A stretch of 64,000 bases of DNA, taken from Spirochaetales bacterium (GTDB lineage: Bacteria > Spirochaetota > Spirochaetia > UBA9216). The notes beneath the pieces are model-generated. The model searched no databases and had not been told where the DNA came from. It saw nothing but the letters and a program-made list of their open reading frames with translations. Both the position numbers and the translations under genes were made by a program. How positions within the stretch are numbered: the stretch's first letter is position 1; each line of letters starts with the position of its first letter. The DNA lies in the NCBI GenBank assembly GCA_016839055.1, contig JAEKNX010000003.1, forward strand, positions 310,001 to 374,000, in the 5' to 3' direction. Positions 52,484-62,010 of this stretch are shown in pieces.

Positions 52484-53821
52484 ATGAAGAAGATTATAAT
52501 ATCAGCAATTATTATCCTGAGCGTCTTACCGCTCTGGTCACAGAATATTCTAATAAGCCAGGTAGATACGAATAATCTGCTGTTCAAGGGAAAGATAGAT
52601 ATATACTTTTCCATGACAGGCATCGAGACTGCCGGGCTGTCACCTGAAGACTTTACAATTCGTGAAGAAACAATGGGAGACCTTGAAATCACAGCACTCA
52701 AAAAAGGTGCCGACAAAGACGCAGGTATCGATTTCATTCTGCTCATAGACAATTCAGGCTCCATGTATGAAGAAAGCTACCAGGGAAGCCGCAGAATAGC
52801 TCAGGCAAAGCTTGCGTTGAGCTCCTTCCTTGAGAACATAGACGAATCCCGCGACAGGGTCGGCGTCTATGCGTTTAACACCATGCTGGAGGAGATAGCT
52901 CCGCTGGGAACAAAAGTGCCGGATATTCACCGAAGACTCTCGGCGATCGAGCAGCCTGAGGCAGGGATGGCCTACACCGAACTTTATAATTCACTCGGTG
53001 AAGTAGCAAGATTATTTCCAGGAAAAGCCGGTAGAAGGGCAGTTATTGTCCTGTCGGACGGTGAGAACTATTCCCTGTTTCAGCACGGAGGACGTGAGCA
53101 TGAAGAATGGGGAAAGACAGTCATCAGTCCTGAGGAAATAGTACAGACATATCAGGAAACCGGAATCACACTGGACGGTATCAATATTTCAGATAAGGTC
53201 GACACAAGGCTTGCCGGAATATGCGGTGAAAGCGGCGGTAGTTTTCATGACGTCCGCTCCACAGATGCAATCAGCAATGTCTATACCGACATTAAACAGC
53301 GGATAACCGATGAATACATGATAACAGTTAAAGCTCCGCCCCTGCCTGGAAGCAGGGGAAGAATTAAACTCAGCTATAAAGACGGACATGACAGCCGCGA
53401 TCTTTTAGTACCTGTGCTCTTCGGTGGAGCCTCAGATCTTTCGATAATAGTTTCCATATTACTGCTTCTCTTCGGCCTGGCAGGCCTAGGCGCTGTTTAT
53501 TACATTCCTTTCGAAAAACCGGTTAAATCCGCCCAGATACAAAGCCTTGAGTCGAATCAGAGAACAATTCTAAATGAGGGAGCCACCATCATCGGGGCGA
53601 GTCGTGACGCAGACTATACGATTGCCGGGAATCCCGGTATTGATTCCGAGCATGCCACAATCGTCCATGACAAGCAGGCTGGAACATTTACCCTGGTCAG
53701 CAATAGAGCCGTCCGGGTAAATAACAGGAAGGTCAAAAACCGAGAACTTACTCCCGGAGATGTCATTCAGATTGAGGGAAGCACGATTATCTTTGATGCG
53801 CCGGATGCAACAAAGGTATAA
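52484..53821 (+). CDS. VWA domain protein with transmembrane segment and FHA domain
   Basis: Protein of 445 aa. A signal peptide (MKKIIISAIIILSVLPLWSQ) is followed by a VWA domain with the metal-site motif DNSGS at 89-93. A transmembrane helix near residues 320-345 (SIIVSILLLLFGLAGLGAVYY) leads to a cytoplasmic FHA domain from about 365: TIIGASRDADYTI and IDSEHATIVHD. The Ser-x-His residues for phosphopeptide binding are present here. It thus joins an outer metal-binding adhesion-type domain to an inner phosphothreonine reader. It is the last gene of the cluster. Confidence 0.88.
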   Translation: MKKIIISAIIILSVLPLWSQNILISQVDTNNLLFKGKIDIYFSMTGIETAGLSPEDFTIREETMGDLEITALKKGADKDAGIDFILLIDNSGSMYEESYQGSRRIAQAKLALSSFLENIDESRDRVGVYAFNTMLEEIAPLGTKVPDIHRRLSAIEQPEAGMAYTELYNSLGEVARLFPGKAGRRAVIVLSDGENYSLFQHGGREHEEWGKTVISPEEIVQTYQETGITLDGINISDKVDTRLAGICGESGGSFHDVRSTDAISNVYTDIKQRITDEYMITVKAPPLPGSRGRIKLSYKDGHDSRDLLVPVLFGGASDLSIIVSILLLLFGLAGLGAVYYIPFEKPVKSAQIQSLESNQRTILNEGATIIGASRDADYTIAGNPGIDSEHATIVHDKQAGTFTLVSNRAVRVNNRKVKNRELTPGDVIQIEGSTIIFDAPDATKV

Positions 53822-53927
53822 TCTGATTTATCATAAACACGAGAGGGCAGACAACTCAGTCTTTCACTATGAAAAGAATATAGATATTTAACTTGCAAAA
53901 TAAGAGAAATTCCTCAATGATTGTTGT

Positions 53928-55367
53928 ATGAAATATGATATCGCTATTATCGGTGCCGGGGTAAGCGGGGCTTCAATTGCCAGAAAATTGTCACAATATA
54001 ATCTCAAAACAATCCTGATTGAGAAAGAGGCGGATGTGTCATTTGGAACATCCAAAGCCAATTCCGGAATAGTACATGCCGGCTTTCACACAAGTTGGAA
54101 ATATCTGAAATCACGACTGGAAATTCAGGGAAACCTGATGTTCGACGGGCTTCAGAGAGAACTCGGTTTTCCATTCAGACGCTGCGGAATAATCGTAGCC
54201 GCTTTCAGTGAAGAAGAACTTAAACATGTACAGGAATTATACAGGCAGGGAGTCGAAAACGGGGTAATAGGCATTGAAATATGCAGCAGGGAAAGAATCC
54301 TCGACATTGAACCCAAATTAAATCCGGATGTCATCGGGGGCCTTCACGCTCCCAACGGCGGAATTATTGAGCCCTACAGATTCGTTTTTTCTCTTGTAGA
54401 ATCAGCCCTTAAGAACGGGGTGGAACTCTTCTTGAATTTCAAGGTCGAAAAAGCCGTTCGCAGCAGAGGAACCTGGATGATATCATCCGATGACGGACAG
54501 ATAGTCGAGGCTGATTATGTGATAAACGCCGCAGGGCTCTATGCCGACAGCATATCCGCCATATTCAATGCCGAATTATTCAAAATAATCCCGCGAAAGG
54601 GGGAAGAGTATCTTCTTGACCGAATGTCTCCGGCCTACCCAAACAAGGTAATATTCCCGGTGCCTTCGGGCAAATCAAAGGGTACTCTTATAATTCCCAC
54701 GGTAGAAGGGACAATGATGGTAGGTCCGACGGCAGAGGAGGTCGAGGACAAAGAAGATACTTCGACAAGTACCGAGCAGCTGAACCGGATTTTCGATTTC
54801 TCCCGGCGGATTATTCCGTCAATCTCGGAAAGAGACATTATAACATCATTTGCCGGACTCCGACCTGCCCTTGAATCGGGCGATTTCTATATCGATGTTT
54901 CCCAAAAAGCCGAAAACTTCATCCAGGTTGCCGGAATACAATCTCCCGGACTCACCGCGGCACCGGCAATAGGAGATTACGTCAAAGATCTCCTGAAAAA
55001 ACTTGACTGCAGCCTTATTGAAAAAAAGAACTGGGATCCTTTCATCGACAAAGTTCCAAGAATGAGAAACCTGTCACATTACGAATCTGAGAAGATCGTC
55101 AAGGAGAACCCGCAGTACGGCAATATTATCTGCCGCTGTGAGAAGGTCTCGGAAGCTGAAATTGTAGAGGCTGTCAAGCGCGGGCATTCGACCCTCGACG
55201 GGGTGAAGTTTTTTACAAGAACAGGGATGGGCCGCTGTCAGGGCGGATTCTGCACCTACAAGACTATTAAAATAATAATGCGGGAAACCGGATTATCCTA
55301 TAATCAGGTAACAAAGCGGGGCAGAAACAGCAAAGTCTTGATGCGTAAACTCGGGGGTGACTCATGA
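53928..55367 (+). CDS. FAD-dependent glycerol-3-phosphate dehydrogenase-like protein
   Basis: FAD-dependent oxidoreductase of 479 aa with a C-terminal BFD-like [2Fe-2S] domain. The dinucleotide fold is AIIGAGVSGASIARKLS and the flavin contact region is SFGTSKANSGIVHAGFH. The C-terminal cysteines CRC and MGRCQGGFC bind the cluster. It is similar to the GlpA/NAD(P)-FAD oxidoreductase type that oxidises glycerol-3-phosphate. The next two genes encode its partner reductase and a DUF1667 protein. A weak promoter may lie in the 106-base gap before it. Confidence 0.88.
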   Translation: MKYDIAIIGAGVSGASIARKLSQYNLKTILIEKEADVSFGTSKANSGIVHAGFHTSWKYLKSRLEIQGNLMFDGLQRELGFPFRRCGIIVAAFSEEELKHVQELYRQGVENGVIGIEICSRERILDIEPKLNPDVIGGLHAPNGGIIEPYRFVFSLVESALKNGVELFLNFKVEKAVRSRGTWMISSDDGQIVEADYVINAAGLYADSISAIFNAELFKIIPRKGEEYLLDRMSPAYPNKVIFPVPSGKSKGTLIIPTVEGTMMVGPTAEEVEDKEDTSTSTEQLNRIFDFSRRIIPSISERDIITSFAGLRPALESGDFYIDVSQKAENFIQVAGIQSPGLTAAPAIGDYVKDLLKKLDCSLIEKKNWDPFIDKVPRMRNLSHYESEKIVKENPQYGNIICRCEKVSEAEIVEAVKRGHSTLDGVKFFTRTGMGRCQGGFCTYKTIKIIMRETGLSYNQVTKRGRNSKVLMRKLGGDS

Positions 55368-56629
55368 AAGAATATATCTTCGATTGTGTAGTAATAGGCG
55401 GCGGCGCCGCGGGTATGGCTGCGGCCCTTGAGGTGGAGAAATCCGGCTTCGACACTGCAATAGTAGAGCGCGAGGAACACCTCGGCGGAATACTCCTTCA
55501 ATGTATTCATAACGGTTTTGGCCTGCATGAATTCAAAGAAGAGCTTACCGGGCCCGAGTACGCCGAGCGCTTTGCCGAGAGGGTTCAGGCCTCATCGGTA
55601 AAGGTCTTTCTCGAATCAACAGTGATGGAATTATCCGAGTCTGGAGAGGCTGCGGGCATGCATGAGCTTCACTGCTATTCCTCGGTTTATGGCGTTTTTC
55701 TTCTAAAAGCCCGCTCGGTTATTCTCTCCATGGGCTGCCGCGAGCGCAACCGCGGCAACATAGGCATTCCGGGAAGCCGACCGTCCGGAATAATGACCGC
55801 AGGGCTTGCCCAGCGTCTGGTAAATATCGATGGATATATTCCCGGAGAACAGATAGTCATAATCGGTTCTGGTGACATAGGCCTCATCATGGCAAGGAGG
55901 ATGACCTGGGCCGGCTGCAAAGTCCACGCGGTAATAGAAATCCAGCCCTATCCTTCCGGAATAACGAGAAATATCGTTCAATGTCTCGAGGACTTTGACA
56001 TACCTCTTTATCTCAGTCATGTTGTAAGTGAAATCCGGGGTAAGGATCGCATAGAATCAATCAGGGTCACCCCTCTTAAAAACGGGATACAAGATGAAGA
56101 GAACTCATTTGAAATCAAATGCGATACCCTGCTTCTCTCGGTCGGGCTGGTCCCCGAAAATGAATTGTCAAGAAAGGCGGGAATAGAGCTCAGCCCACAG
56201 ATTAACGGCCCTCTGGTAGACAGTTTCCTGATGACAAACAAAAAGGGTATCTTCGCCTGCGGAAATGTTCTCCACGTTCACGATCTCGTCGATTACGTAT
56301 CCAGAGAATCCCGCTCAGCGGGAAGCAATGTCGTTAAATATCTGAATTCAACACTCACAGGCGTACAAAATAAGGTAAAAGCAGGCGCAAATGTCAGATA
56401 TGTTGTCCCGCAGAAATTTAATTTTCAGGGCGACAATCAATTCTACATGAGATCGATGATAGTTAAAAATGGAGCCAAGGTGGAGGTCCGTGCCGGAAAT
56501 ATCATAATAAAGACGGTAAACCACAATCATGTTCAGCCGTCAGAGATGATCAGTATAAGCATCAAGAAAGAAGAACTGGAAAAAATATCCGGAATTCCTG
56601 ACCAGCAGCTGGAGATCTCTATTATTTAG
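55364..56629 (+). CDS. FAD-dependent oxidoreductase, partner of the GlpA-like protein
   Basis: NAD(P)/FAD-dependent oxidoreductase of 421 aa. The FAD fold is VVIGGGAAGMAAALEV, the second dinucleotide fold is IVIIGSGDIGLIMARRM, and the conserved C-terminal part is FACGNVLHVHDLVDYV. The start overlaps the upstream stop by 4 bases. In this gene order it works with the GlpA-like subunit to pass electrons between glycerol-3-phosphate and NAD. Catalytic details are inferred from context. Confidence 0.88.
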   Translation: MKEYIFDCVVIGGGAAGMAAALEVEKSGFDTAIVEREEHLGGILLQCIHNGFGLHEFKEELTGPEYAERFAERVQASSVKVFLESTVMELSESGEAAGMHELHCYSSVYGVFLLKARSVILSMGCRERNRGNIGIPGSRPSGIMTAGLAQRLVNIDGYIPGEQIVIIGSGDIGLIMARRMTWAGCKVHAVIEIQPYPSGITRNIVQCLEDFDIPLYLSHVVSEIRGKDRIESIRVTPLKNGIQDEENSFEIKCDTLLLSVGLVPENELSRKAGIELSPQINGPLVDSFLMTNKKGIFACGNVLHVHDLVDYVSRESRSAGSNVVKYLNSTLTGVQNKVKAGANVRYVVPQKFNFQGDNQFYMRSMIVKNGAKVEVRAGNIIIKTVNHNHVQPSEMISISIKKEELEKISGIPDQQLEISII

Positions 56630-56638
56630 GAGTTAATC

Positions 56639-56995
56639 ATGGAAAAAGAATATATATGCATTGCCTGTCCTATAGGCTGTCATTTGAAATTACATGTCGG
56701 CGCCGATAAAAGTCTCGAAGTGAGCGGTAATAAATGCAAGCGGGGCGAGGTCTATGCCATCACCGAGTTCTCAGAGCCGACGAGGGTCGTCACCGCAACC
56801 TGCAGGCTAGGCCTCGAAAACCTCGAAAGGCTCCCGGTAAAAACCACAAAGCCCATACTCAAAGATCACATCAACCCGCTTTTAAAAGAAATTTACTCAC
56901 TTAAACTCGAAGCTCCGATCAGACGGGGGCAGACGATCATCAAAAATTTCATGAATACCGGGGTTGATGTGGTCGCAACCAGATCGGCGGGATGA
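56639..56995 (+). CDS. DUF1667 family protein
   Basis: Protein of 118 aa matching DUF1667. The N-terminal cysteine motifs YICIACPIGCHLKL and GNKCKRGEVYA probably bind an iron-sulfur cluster. The rest ends with GQTIIKNFMNTGVDVVATRS, well conserved in the family. It is the third gene of the glpA/glpB-like/DUF1667 set and is likely an electron-transfer subunit. TAGGAG precedes the start. Confidence 0.9.
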   Translation: MEKEYICIACPIGCHLKLHVGADKSLEVSGNKCKRGEVYAITEFSEPTRVVTATCRLGLENLERLPVKTTKPILKDHINPLLKEIYSLKLEAPIRRGQTIIKNFMNTGVDVVATRSAG

Positions 56996-57004
56996 GTGTT
57001 TCCC

Positions 57005-57814
57005 TCAATACGCCTTCATCAGACTCAAAGCCTGATGTTTATAACTATTACCAAAGAGGTTAAGGTGGTTGAGGACATGATAGAGCTTATATAAATCCTG
57101 ACGGTCTCTCCAACCCTTCTTAAGTGGATATTCCTTGTCATAGATACTGTAAAACTCGGCGCTGAATCCGCCGAAAAGCTGTGTCATGGCAAGTTCAAGC
57201 TCCCTGTGACCATAGTAAGGTGCGGGATCAATTAAAACAGGCCCTCCGTCCTCGCCGGAGATAACGTTCCCGCTCCAGAGATCACCATGGATGAGACAGG
57301 GCGGCTCTATCGAGTCTCCGAGAATTTCCGGAATCCTCCCGCGCAGTCTGTCATAAGCCTTATTTATATCATGGTCTGCTGCAAGCCCGACCTGGAAATC
57401 CAGACGGTTCTCAATATAAAAATCAATCCAGTCATTTTTCCAGCTGTTTTTTTGAGGAGTCGAGCCGATGATGTTGTCTTCATAAAAACCGTACTCGGAT
57501 GAGATAGTTTTATGCAGAGCGGCAAGATTTCCTGCAAGCCGGGTTTGAAAATCATCTGCCCGGGGAGCTTGATTGATAAAACCCAGGACCAGGAATTGCT
57601 CATCGTAATTAATGAGCTCAGGAACCTTGACTGTCCTGGATATAGAAAGTTCTTTCAGCCCATGCGCCTCTTTTACTGAAACACCCGGTTTTGAATAAAA
57701 CTTCACAAAATACTCACGGACCTTGGTTCTAACCCTGAAGCAGCTGCCTATGCAGCCCCCGCCGACCGGGCGGCTTTCGAGGATCTTTTCACCAATAACC
57801 GAACTAAAGTTCAT
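57005..57814 (-). CDS. Fructosamine kinase family protein
   Basis: Protein kinase-like sugar kinase (269 aa) of the fructosamine-3-kinase family, which removes glycation products from proteins. The catalytic loop is PCLIHGDLWSGNVI and the metal-binding Asp is in VLIDPAPYYGHRELELAM. The N-terminal half has the phosphate loop SRPVGGGCIGSCFRV. Its start overlaps the upstream phosphatase gene by 11 bases. Whether it acts on lysine or ribose-5-derivatives cannot be read. Confidence 0.92.
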   Translation of the reverse strand: MNFSSVIGEKILESRPVGGGCIGSCFRVRTKVREYFVKFYSKPGVSVKEAHGLKELSISRTVKVPELINYDEQFLVLGFINQAPRADDFQTRLAGNLAALHKTISSEYGFYEDNIIGSTPQKNSWKNDWIDFYIENRLDFQVGLAADHDINKAYDRLRGRIPEILGDSIEPPCLIHGDLWSGNVISGEDGGPVLIDPAPYYGHRELELAMTQLFGGFSAEFYSIYDKEYPLKKGWRDRQDLYKLYHVLNHLNLFGNSYKHQALSLMKAY

Positions 57815-58280
57815 TGTCTCTCTTTATTTCCTCCAAAAAGCCCCTGCAGCTGTCCTCCAGGATATCGAGGACCTCCCCAAAGCCCGCGTCCCCTCCATAG
57901 TAAGGGTCGGGAACATCCCGGCCGGCGTAGAGGGCTGAAAATTCGGTCATCATGAAGACTTTTTCTTGGTATTCGCCGCTTCTGTCCATGGAGATTACAT
58001 CCTCATAGTTCCCGCCGTCCATTACCATTATGTAATCGAATTTCACAAAATCTGCCCGGCCGAATTTCCGGGAACGCGAGGTCAGCTGGATGTTTCGCCG
58101 CGATGCATGCTTCCGCATTCGGCTGTCCGCGGGTTCTCCGACATGGTAGGCTGAAGTTCCAGCGGAATCGATGAAAAACTTTTCATCGAGGCCTTCATCT
58201 TTAACAAGAGCCTTGAAGACACCCTCTGCCGACGGACTCCGGCAGATATTTCCAAGACACACAAATAATACGTTAATCAT
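57804..58280 (-). CDS. Low-molecular-weight protein tyrosine phosphatase
   Basis: Phosphatase of 158 aa. The P-loop CLGNICRS (Cys-x5-Arg) is at the N-terminus in VLFVCLGNICRSPSAEG and the general acid is in DVPDPYYGGDAGF. The start at 58280 is chosen so that the protein begins with the typical MINVLFVCLGN; the slightly longer frame starts at 58295. Upstream of the fructosamine kinase gene, with which it overlaps, it is part of a two-gene unit. A role in dephosphorylating proteins or ribose-type metabolites is possible. Confidence 0.9.
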   Translation of the reverse strand: MINVLFVCLGNICRSPSAEGVFKALVKDEGLDEKFFIDSAGTSAYHVGEPADSRMRKHASRRNIQLTSRSRKFGRADFVKFDYIMVMDGGNYEDVISMDRSGEYQEKVFMMTEFSALYAGRDVPDPYYGGDAGFGEVLDILEDSCRGFLEEIKRDNEL

Positions 58281-58413
58281 ACAATATTTATACACATTTA
58301 AATAAATATTTTAAAGCTGTGCAAACCAGCTGGCTTTGGTGAATCTATCCACGCGCTGTAATGGTTTTGATATTCGTACAAAATTCAGTAGTTACGTGCT
58401 GGACCGGAGATAA

Positions 58414-59634
58414 TCAATACTTAAAAAAACCATCCCAACGTCGGTCCAGAATTCCAAGAGTATCCTGTAATCCCTGCACCGTCAGTAGGCCGTCTTTATC
58501 TTTCTTGAGGATCTCGAGCTGTCTTAGCTTATCAAGAGCGTCGCCGCACTCAAAATCCATGATACAACCGTGCTTGTTTTCCATCCATTCTTCAATCTGC
58601 GCATCGAGCTCATTTTCAGTAAGCCCTCTCTCTGAAATATAAAGAAAGTAATAGGCAAGAAAAGTTTCCTTGCATTCTTCTTCTTCAGCTGAATCAATCA
58701 GTGAATAAAAAACCCCGGCGTTGTTTACAAGATTTCGAAAATACAGGTTATCGCTTAGTTCCTTCTGAAAAAGGAATCTCTTTGTCTTATACTTGCTCCA
58801 CTGCTTGAAAATAAAACCTCCTAATGCTCCAAGGGCGGAAAAAGCGGCAATAGCCTGTTTCATCTGGTTCTCCTCCACCCTTCCCTTTATTCCCAGATAT
58901 GCGCTCAAAATTACGAAGGCGACAATTAACGCAGGTACTACCTTCGTCACAAGAAGCGGAACTCCGCCTACAATGGCGGGAATAGCCAGCATAAGTTTGT
59001 CTTTCAAGCTCATGGTAACCTTCGAATTGGGGAAGAGTATCTCAAGATCCTCAAGTGGAACATCCTTAAACATCTTAATGAATGTTAAACCGGAATCAGC
59101 AGTCCCTTCCACAGGCTTGAGCCGCGCGAGAAGAATCACCCTCTCAAGAATTTCGTGCTCCATTTCGCTTTTTTTGAGACCAAAGAATTTAGAAAAAGTG
59201 AAGAACTCTTTTCTCCGTCCTCTCGCATAGACTTCGGCAAACTCATAGGCATCAAAATCAATCTTTACGCTGAATCCCACAAGAGCACTCTCGTTAAAAG
59301 CACTGTCTATTTCTTCCTGCGTTATTTTGTCGTAATTTGCGTCATTAAGAATTTCCAGCATGGTGGAAAAGAGCTCTTTATTAGCCTTTTCAATTTGCTC
59401 AGGTGAGGCCGGTTCATTTTTCTTAAGATCAGGGTTAATCGGATAATAGGAATCTTTGAGTTTTTCAAGCTGCTTGTGAAACTCAAAATGAAAAATGCTC
59501 CCGACAATTCCACAGAAGAGCCCGAACTCATCTGCCTCCACCTTTGACTTAAACCTTCCATCTTCGAGGACCATGTTTATGACATCCCTTTTTCGGAAGG
59601 GGATATAACGTTCTTTCATTTCAGATGTTTTCAT
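58414..59634 (-). CDS. DUF3754 (TMEM143-like) membrane protein
   Basis: Protein of 406 aa that resembles DUF3754/TMEM143 proteins. The start at 59634 follows AAGGGAG. The N-terminus MKTSEMKERYIPFRKRDVIN fits the family. Two hydrophobic segments near residues 225-285 (LVTKVVPALIVAFVILSAYL; AFSALGALGGFIF) form the membrane anchor, then a C-terminal helical region follows. The function is unknown in bacteria. Confidence 0.82.
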   Translation of the reverse strand: MKTSEMKERYIPFRKRDVINMVLEDGRFKSKVEADEFGLFCGIVGSIFHFEFHKQLEKLKDSYYPINPDLKKNEPASPEQIEKANKELFSTMLEILNDANYDKITQEEIDSAFNESALVGFSVKIDFDAYEFAEVYARGRRKEFFTFSKFFGLKKSEMEHEILERVILLARLKPVEGTADSGLTFIKMFKDVPLEDLEILFPNSKVTMSLKDKLMLAIPAIVGGVPLLVTKVVPALIVAFVILSAYLGIKGRVEENQMKQAIAAFSALGALGGFIFKQWSKYKTKRFLFQKELSDNLYFRNLVNNAGVFYSLIDSAEEEECKETFLAYYFLYISERGLTENELDAQIEEWMENKHGCIMDFECGDALDKLRQLEILKKDKDGLLTVQGLQDTLGILDRRWDGFFKY

Positions 59635-59703
59635 GACGAGGCTCCCTTCAGCCTGCATTATATCAGGATGTATAGAAACCTCTATCCCTTCAGTCCGGTT
59701 TCA

Positions 59704-59729
59704 AGGCCTTCTCAGGCCTTCTCAGGCCT
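59704..59729. repeat. Short tandem repeat, 10-base unit
   Basis: The unit AGGCCTTCTC occurs at 59704-59713 and 59714-59723, followed by a partial copy AGGCCT at 59724-59729. It lies between the beta-CASP gene and the DUF3754 gene. AGGCCT is itself a palindrome, so the array could form small hairpins. No function is claimed. Confidence 0.8.
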
Positions 59730-59751
59730 GTTTTCCTGTGATCAGTTTCAG

Positions 59752-61155
59752 TTAAATTTCGTACTCCCTGCCTGGGGTAACTATCTCTACATTTTGAACA
59801 CCAGTTTCCAATAGAACCTTTTTCAGATTTGCCCTTGCGTCAGTTTCACCGTGAACCAAATAAACTGTTTTCAGTTTATTAAGATCCAGCCTGCCTATGT
59901 AGGCGGCAATTTCACTGTAGTCGGCGTGGGCGCTGAAGGCATTAATCTTCTCCACTCGGGCTTTTAAATTAAAGACATCACCAAAGATACGAACCTGTTT
60001 CTGCCGTTCCATTATACGTCTGCCTAGAGTGTGGCCGGCCATATACCCTACAATAAGAATTGTGTTTTTCGGGCTTCGGATATTCTGGACGAGATGATGC
60101 CTTATCCTCCCTGCCTCACACATACCGTCTGCGGATATGATGATGGCCGGACCCTTCACGTTGTTGATTTCCTTCGAGTCCTGAACACTGGATGTATATT
60201 TCAGCTCGTTGAACCCGAAGGGGTTTTCGTGGTGGTTGGTAAAGGTTTCCTGGGTTTTCTTATCGTAGCACTCGGGGTGTACCCTGAATATGGAAGTGGC
60301 ATTTGTTGCCATCGGGCTGTCAACAAAGATGGGAATCTTGGGAATCTTGCCCTGGTCCACCAGCAGGTGCAGATAATAGATGATTTCCTGCGTTCTCTCT
60401 ATCGCAAAAGAAGGAATGATTACCTTACCGTTGTTTTTGGCTGTGGAACTGACCACTTCCGCCAGTTTTTCCATAGCATCATGAATATCCTCATGGAGGC
60501 GATTACCGTATGTACTTTCCATAACCATATAGTCAGGGGTGGGAATCTCTTCAGGATCCCTGATAATGGCTCTATTATTTCTGCCGAGATCGCCGGAAAA
60601 GTAGATGGTCTTTTGATCATCTCTTCCTTTATTTACTGTAAGATGAGCGCCGGCGGATCCCAGGATGTGGCCGGCATCGTAAAAAGTCATCTCGACATCC
60701 GGGGTGATGGGCAGGGGTCTTCTATAGGAGACAGTCACAAAAAGATCCCCGGTTTTCACTACATCATCTTCGGTGTATAGCGGTTCCTCCTTAAATACCT
60801 TTCCTTTCTTTTCCGCTAAATAAGTTAAATGCTCAAGATCCCGTGCCTGAATATTAGCACTGTCCATCATTATCAGAGTTGCTAAATCCCGGGTGGCGGG
60901 AGTAGTATAGATGTTTCCGTTGTAACCGGCTTTACTAAGTAGAGGAAGCATTCCGCAGTGATCAAAGTGAGCGTGAGTTAAAACCACCGCTGAAGGATGG
61001 AGCATTTCCATCTCTATGGCCCGGTTTTTCTCATCCGACTCTTTTCGGCGGCCCTGAAAAGCTCCGCAGTCTATCTGAATAATAGAATCTCCCGTATTTA
61101 AATAGTGACGTGAGCCTGTGACCTCATCCGCACCGCCTTTTGAAAATAGCTTCAT
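59752..61155 (-). CDS. MBL-fold beta-CASP RNA-processing nuclease
   Basis: Metallo-beta-lactamase-fold protein (467 aa) of the beta-CASP group. The metal motif is THAHFDHCG, further ligands are in FSGDLG and FSAHADYSE, and the beta-CASP region holds SPMATNATSIFRVHPECYD. It ends with LVHGETDARANL, typical of RNA-processing members (Ysh1/CPSF73-like rather than RNase J). The role is probably RNA 3'-end processing or decay. The start has a CTCCT-complementary site (AGGAGGAA) upstream. Confidence 0.92.
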   Translation of the reverse strand: MKLFSKGGADEVTGSRHYLNTGDSIIQIDCGAFQGRRKESDEKNRAIEMEMLHPSAVVLTHAHFDHCGMLPLLSKAGYNGNIYTTPATRDLATLIMMDSANIQARDLEHLTYLAEKKGKVFKEEPLYTEDDVVKTGDLFVTVSYRRPLPITPDVEMTFYDAGHILGSAGAHLTVNKGRDDQKTIYFSGDLGRNNRAIIRDPEEIPTPDYMVMESTYGNRLHEDIHDAMEKLAEVVSSTAKNNGKVIIPSFAIERTQEIIYYLHLLVDQGKIPKIPIFVDSPMATNATSIFRVHPECYDKKTQETFTNHHENPFGFNELKYTSSVQDSKEINNVKGPAIIISADGMCEAGRIRHHLVQNIRSPKNTILIVGYMAGHTLGRRIMERQKQVRIFGDVFNLKARVEKINAFSAHADYSEIAAYIGRLDLNKLKTVYLVHGETDARANLKKVLLETGVQNVEIVTPGREYEI

Positions 61156-61185
61156 GGCTTCCTCCTGACTAATTTTGAATCCTCA

Positions 61186-61199
61186 CCCATTTAAATGGG
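61186..61199. promoter_or_regulatory. Perfect palindrome before the beta-CASP gene
   Basis: CCCATTTAAATGGG is a perfect 14-base palindrome 31 bases upstream of the start of the gene at 61155. Without a loop it cannot be a terminator, but it could be an operator. No regulator is assigned. Confidence 0.35.
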
Positions 61200-61233
61200 G
61201 CTGCATAATCATGCTTGATGCCGAATAATCGCC

Positions 61234-62010
61234 TTATTTAAGGATAAATTGTTTAACCGCGTAAAAAGCCGCGATGACAGCCATTCCCGCTCCTGCAGCA
61301 GTTACCACGGCAGGAGCGTCCCCGGCTGAGCTTCTTTTCAAAATTATGCCAATAAATGCCCACAACACAACAAGGGCATACCCCCAGTCTTTCTGCCGGT
61401 AAATCACTAAACAGGTGATTATTACCGCCGCTATAATTACAATTACGGTCCAGACTGTTTCTGATATACCAAAGCCGTTCCAGTTTAAATTCACAAGAAG
61501 TGCGGTAATATTTGCAATGGTCGCGACAGTTATCCACCCCAGATAAATACTGAATGGAAGTTTTGTGAAAATAAAAATGCGCTTACTCAATTCTCCGGAA
61601 CCGATTCCGATTTTACGGTAAAGAATTATAAGAGATGCTAATATAATAAGCATGAAGAATAGTGAAAGTCCGACCTTCTTCCAGTGCCAGGCAAAAATCC
61701 AGCAAATGTTCGCCATGCATGATATTAGAAACCATGGTCCTATCTCCCGGAGAAAAAGTGTTTCAATGTTTTTACTGAAAGCGGCTGTCAGACCGTAAAC
61801 GCTGAATCCGGCAAGCAGAAGATAAATTATTCCCCAAATTGCAAAGGTGATGCCGGCCGGGACGAAAAGATTTGGGTAAAGGTCAGAAAGCTCTCCCGTA
61901 CCGAATCCATTCAGCGGCAGGGAATTTGCCATTCCGTTCACAACAACCACAGCTATAAAGGCAATCAGATTAATAAATGCCCAGATTGAAAAAGAGAATG
62001 TTTTTTCCAT
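61234..62010 (-). CDS. TspO/MBR-like tryptophan-rich membrane protein
   Basis: Membrane protein of 258 aa related to TspO/MBR. The start at 62010 follows AAAGGA with good spacing and starts MEKTFSFSIWAFINLIAFIA. Seven or eight hydrophobic segments are visible. PAGITFAIWGIIYLLLAG is the family motif and Trp residues are plentiful (PWFLISCMANICWIFAWHW). It is longer than classical TspO (about 160 aa), so it belongs to an extended group. A tetrapyrrole or stress role is speculative. Confidence 0.75.
   Translation of the reverse strand: MEKTFSFSIWAFINLIAFIAVVVVNGMANSLPLNGFGTGELSDLYPNLFVPAGITFAIWGIIYLLLAGFSVYGLTAAFSKNIETLFLREIGPWFLISCMANICWIFAWHWKKVGLSLFFMLIILASLIILYRKIGIGSGELSKRIFIFTKLPFSIYLGWITVATIANITALLVNLNWNGFGISETVWTVIVIIAAVIITCLVIYRQKDWGYALVVLWAFIGIILKRSSAGDAPAVVTAAGAGMAVIAAFYAVKQFILK

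Noticed and set aside
47431-53821. Type VI secretion control locus
   Set aside because: Kinase, phosphatase and FHA proteins resemble that control pathway, but no tss or hcp/vgrG-type gene lies in the window, so the name is not justified.
59704-59729. CRISPR-like or mobile-element repeat
   Set aside because: Only 2.6 units of 10 bases, no spacers and no insertion signs.
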